Below are positions 61,998 through 64,000 of a stretch of 64,000 nucleotides of DNA, piece after piece. How positions within the stretch are numbered: the first letter of the stretch is position 1; the number at the start of each line of letters is the position of its first letter. The stretch lies in assembly GCF_023887685.1 (NCBI RefSeq), contig NZ_JAMWMR010000020.1, positions 62,001 to 126,000 of the forward strand, read 5' to 3'. Under the pieces are notes generated by a model. It was not told the DNA's origin. It saw only the letters and a list, made by a program, of their open reading frames with translations, and ran no database searches. Position numbers and translations under genes: made by a program. The DNA is from Streptomyces macrolidinus. Its GTDB lineage: Bacteria; Actinomycetota; Actinomycetes; Streptomycetales; Streptomycetaceae.

Positions 61998-62187
61998 GGT
62001 ACCGCAGGGCGCCGTGGCTGCCGTGGCGGCGCAGTCCCGCCTCCTCGTAGTACTCACCGAAGAGCAGGACGTCGAAGGCGGCGCCCGTGTAGACCTGCAC
62101 GGCGTGCAGGGCGTCGCCGAGGCGGTGGTGGTGCACCCGGCCGAGGGCGGTCGCTCCGGGCCCACCGGGAACGGTTGCTGCACTCAT
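61960..62187 (-). CDS. small protein overlapping the XPB 3' end
   Basis: 75 aa, ATG at 62187 with GGGGAG seven bases upstream. MSAATVPGGPGATALGRVHH, then DALHAVQVYTGAAFDVLLFG and EYYEEAGLRRHGSHGALRYL. Plausible amino-acid mix, no recognised domain. It is convergent with the XPB gene and overlaps its last 38 bp. Good ribosome site and position support it; homology is not shown. Confidence 0.55.
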   Translation of the reverse strand: MSAATVPGGPGATALGRVHHHRLGDALHAVQVYTGAAFDVLLFGEYYEEAGLRRHGSHGALRYLSSPRRAARPRP

Positions 62188-62230
62188 GCTCCCCATGGTG
62201 GAACCCCGCGACCCGAATGGCGTCGGACCA

Positions 62231-62260
62231 TGGACGGAGATGGACGGAGATGGACGGAGA
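62231..62260. repeat. three tandem 10-mers TGGACGGAGA
   Basis: TGGACGGAGA occurs at 62231, 62241 and 62251 without gaps, between the small gene and the HelD promoter. It could be a regulator array or a slippage product. Confidence 0.75.
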
Positions 62261-62299
62261 CATGCCCACGGGCGTGACGTAGCGGGCCGTGGATATTCA

Positions 62300-62329
62300 T
62301 TGGCCGCCGCATCCGCGTTCTTCTACAAT
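62300..62329 (+). promoter_or_regulatory. promoter for the HelD gene
   Basis: TTGGCC (62300-62305), 18-bp spacer, TACAAT (62324-62329). The leader to the GTG at 62501 is about 165 nt. The rifamycin-associated element seen before some HelR genes was looked for from memory and not recognised. Confidence 0.55.
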
Positions 62330-62500
62330 CCCCTCCCTTGCCTGCCTCCCTTCACGGAGAGCCGTCGTCCGGACGGAAACCGGACGGCATGACCGCCGAC
62401 CATCCCGCGGACGGCTGAGTCCTCACCGCCACCGCGACGGCCCGGCCCGCCACCCCCCGCGTTCCCGACGTCGCTCGATCCCGCCCGGAGGCACCCTCCC

Positions 62501-64000
62501 GTGTCCACGCCGTCCGTCCCGACCTCACCCGACCCCCTCGTCCGCGAGCAGTCCCATCTCACCGCCTCCCGGGCCGCGCTGCGCGCGATGCGTGAGGACG
62601 TGGAGAACCTCGACATCCGCGATGTCACCGCGAACTGGGTCAACGCCGAGGTCCTCAGCCGTCAGATCGAGGACCGCATCAAGGCCCTCGCCGACCTCAG
62701 CCACACCCCGCTCTTCTTCGGCCGCCTCGACTATCTGCACGCTCCCGGCGCCGAGCAGGCGGAGGGCGCGGAGGGCGAGAGCTTCTACATCGGGCGGCGC
62801 CATGTGCACGACGCGGACGGCGACCCGATGGTGATCGACTGGCGTGCGCCCGTCTCCCAGCCGTTCTACCGGGCCTCGAAGAAGGACCCGATGGACGTCG
62901 CGCTGCGCCGCCGCTTCGGCTACACCGGCGGCGACCTCACCGCGTACGAGGACGAGCGTCTCTCGGACCCGGCCGAGGCGGCGACCACCAGCAAGCTGCT
63001 CCAGCAGGAGATCGAGCGTCCGCGCGTCGGCCCGATGCGCGACATCGTCGCCACCATCCAGCCCGAGCAGGACGAGATCGTCCGCAGCGGGCTGTCCGGC
63101 ACCGTCTGTGTGCAGGGCGGGCCGGGGACGGGGAAGACCGCCGTGGGTCTGCACCGGGTCGCCTATCTGCTCTACGCGCACCGGGAGCGGCTCGCCCGCA
63201 CCGGCACCCTCGTCATCGGACCCAACGCCTCCTTCCTGCACTACATCGAGCAGGTGCTGCCCGCCCTCGGTGAGCTGGAGGTCAAGCAGGCGACGGTCGA
63301 CGACCTCGTCGCGCAGGTCGAGGTGCGCGGCAGCGACACCGCGAGCGCCGCCGTGGTCAAGGGCGACGCCCGGATGGCCGAGGTGCTGCGCAGGGCCGTC
63401 CACGCGCATGTCACGCTGCCCACCGAGCCGGTCGTGGTGGTGCGCGGCTCCCGCCGCTGGCGGGTGCCCGCGTACGAACTGGAGGAGATCGTCCGGCAGT
63501 TGAAGGACCGGGACATCCGCTACGGTGCCGCCCGCGAGGCCCTGCCGCAGCGGATCGCGCACGCGGTGCTCGTCCAGATGGAGCGGGCCGGGGAGGCGCC
63601 GGACGACCGGGTGCAGGACTCGGTCGCCCGCAACTCGGCCGTGAAGGCGGCCGTCAAGGCGATCTGGCCGCCCGTCGACCCGGCCAAGCTGGTCCTCAGG
63701 CTGCTCACCGACACCGACTTCCTCGCCGAGCACGCGGACGGGATCCTGGACGAGGACGAACAGAAGGAGATCCTCTGGGCGAAGCCGGTGCGGTCGGTGA
63801 AGTCCGCCCGGTGGTCGCCCGCGGACGCCGTGCTGATCGACGAGGCGAGCGATCTCGTCCAGCGCACGCACTCGCTCGGACATGTCGTCCTGGACGAGGC
63901 CCAGGATCTCTCGCCGATGCAGTACCGGGCCGTCGGCCGCCGCTGCACGACCGGTTCGGCGACCGTGCTGGGCGATCTCGCGCAGGGCACCACGCCCTGG
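62501..64000 (+). CDS. HelD/UvrD-like RNA polymerase-associated motor (3' end outside window)
   Basis: 500 codons are present, running past the window end. GTG at 62501 with CGGAGG upstream. It begins with a basic coiled-coil-like segment, then LFFGRLDYLHAPGAEQAEGA, RRHVHDADGDPMVIDWRAPV, and the ATPase Walker A CVQGGPGTGKTAVGLHRVAY near residue 205; the Walker B/DExx region is VVLDEAQDLSPMQYRAV near 464. It is a HelD-type ATPase that removes stalled or rifampicin-bound RNA polymerase. The C-terminal half is outside the window. Confidence 0.88.
   Translation, partial: MSTPSVPTSPDPLVREQSHLTASRAALRAMREDVENLDIRDVTANWVNAEVLSRQIEDRIKALADLSHTPLFFGRLDYLHAPGAEQAEGAEGESFYIGRRHVHDADGDPMVIDWRAPVSQPFYRASKKDPMDVALRRRFGYTGGDLTAYEDERLSDPAEAATTSKLLQQEIERPRVGPMRDIVATIQPEQDEIVRSGLSGTVCVQGGPGTGKTAVGLHRVAYLLYAHRERLARTGTLVIGPNASFLHYIEQVLPALGELEVKQATVDDLVAQVEVRGSDTASAAVVKGDARMAEVLRRAVHAHVTLPTEPVVVVRGSRRWRVPAYELEEIVRQLKDRDIRYGAAREALPQRIAHAVLVQMERAGEAPDDRVQDSVARNSAVKAAVKAIWPPVDPAKLVLRLLTDTDFLAEHADGILDEDEQKEILWAKPVRSVKSARWSPADAVLIDEASDLVQRTHSLGHVVLDEAQDLSPMQYRAVGRRCTTGSATVLGDLAQGTTPW

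Larger units (their letters stand above)
62188..62500. other. 313-bp intergenic region before HelD
   Basis: Contains the TGGACGGAGA tandem repeat and the promoter, then a 170-nt leader rich in C and A with no ORF of interest. No terminator for the small gene is seen. Confidence 0.5.

Noticed and set aside
60297-62183. 628-codon minus-strand frame over XPB
   Set aside because: Shadow of the helicase; composition is Gly/Leu/Arg/Val-rich with no domain.
62188-62500. Rifamycin-associated element upstream of HelD
   Set aside because: The remembered element was not recognised; only a plain promoter and a 10-mer repeat.

Overview
The window is a high-GC (about 72%) actinobacterial chromosome segment, almost certainly from Streptomyces. 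Supporting signs are extreme third-position GC, GTG/TTG starts, dense gene packing with ATGA/GTGA overlaps, futalosine-pathway menaquinone genes, a mycothiol-type DinB-fold protein, a DUF397/XRE/anti-sigma-like triad and a DtxR/SIS/pdxH/citrate synthase neighbourhood. From memory the core order resembles the SCO43xx region of S. coelicolor; this was not checked by search.

Layout. 0-2.7 kb: end of an ABC ATPase, its permease, and an alpha/beta hydrolase-fold protein whose nucleophile Ser is Ala. 3.2-8.9 kb: DtxR-type regulator divergent from a SIS protein, a PAS-PAS-GAF protein, a 366-bp gap with a promoter, a 12-codon ORF and hairpins, then pdxH and a citrate synthase. 8.9-19.1 kb: an eight-gene minus-strand operon (DinB/mycothiol-type protein, AtuA-like, acyl-CoA carboxylase beta and alpha, acyl-CoA dehydrogenase, cinnamate/4-coumarate:CoA ligase, enoyl-CoA hydratase, TetR) with a TetR-like palindrome at its promoter. 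This looks like an acid-activation, carboxylation and beta-oxidation route under local TetR control. 19.3-24.5 kb: EamA exporter, a large FAD/Fe-S oxidase, serC.

24.5-32.9 kb is accessory: DUF397/XRE/ATPase triad, methyltransferase, DUF6087 protein, two-component system, then a rearranged stretch. In that stretch a GbsR/MarR-type regulator is split by a 1380-bp tnpB-only IS200/IS605-type element with a recognisable omega-RNA 3' hairpin, and it abuts the 3' remnant of a beta-lactamase-family hydrolase. A 28-bp near-perfect direct repeat of the flanking SGNH-hydrolase gene brackets the stretch.

32.9-45.3 kb: SGNH hydrolase, Uma2 nuclease-fold protein, TAP-like lipoprotein hydrolase, aldo/keto reductase, a 29-aa membrane peptide, RNA cyclic phosphodiesterase, GNAT, MarR-MFS pair, RHH protein, purine permease, DUF2530 protein, P-type ATPase. 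45.3-64 kb: secreted protein, a 1068-aa sacsin/HSP90-type ATPase, DUF3027 protein, MFS, DUF2771 lipoprotein, mqnB-mqnD, cold-shock protein, HAD phosphatase, a GC-rich minisatellite, membrane protein, Helicase_C_3 protein plus XPB helicase, and a HelD-type RNA polymerase motor cut by the window end.

All family assignments come from reading the translations; no database search was run.
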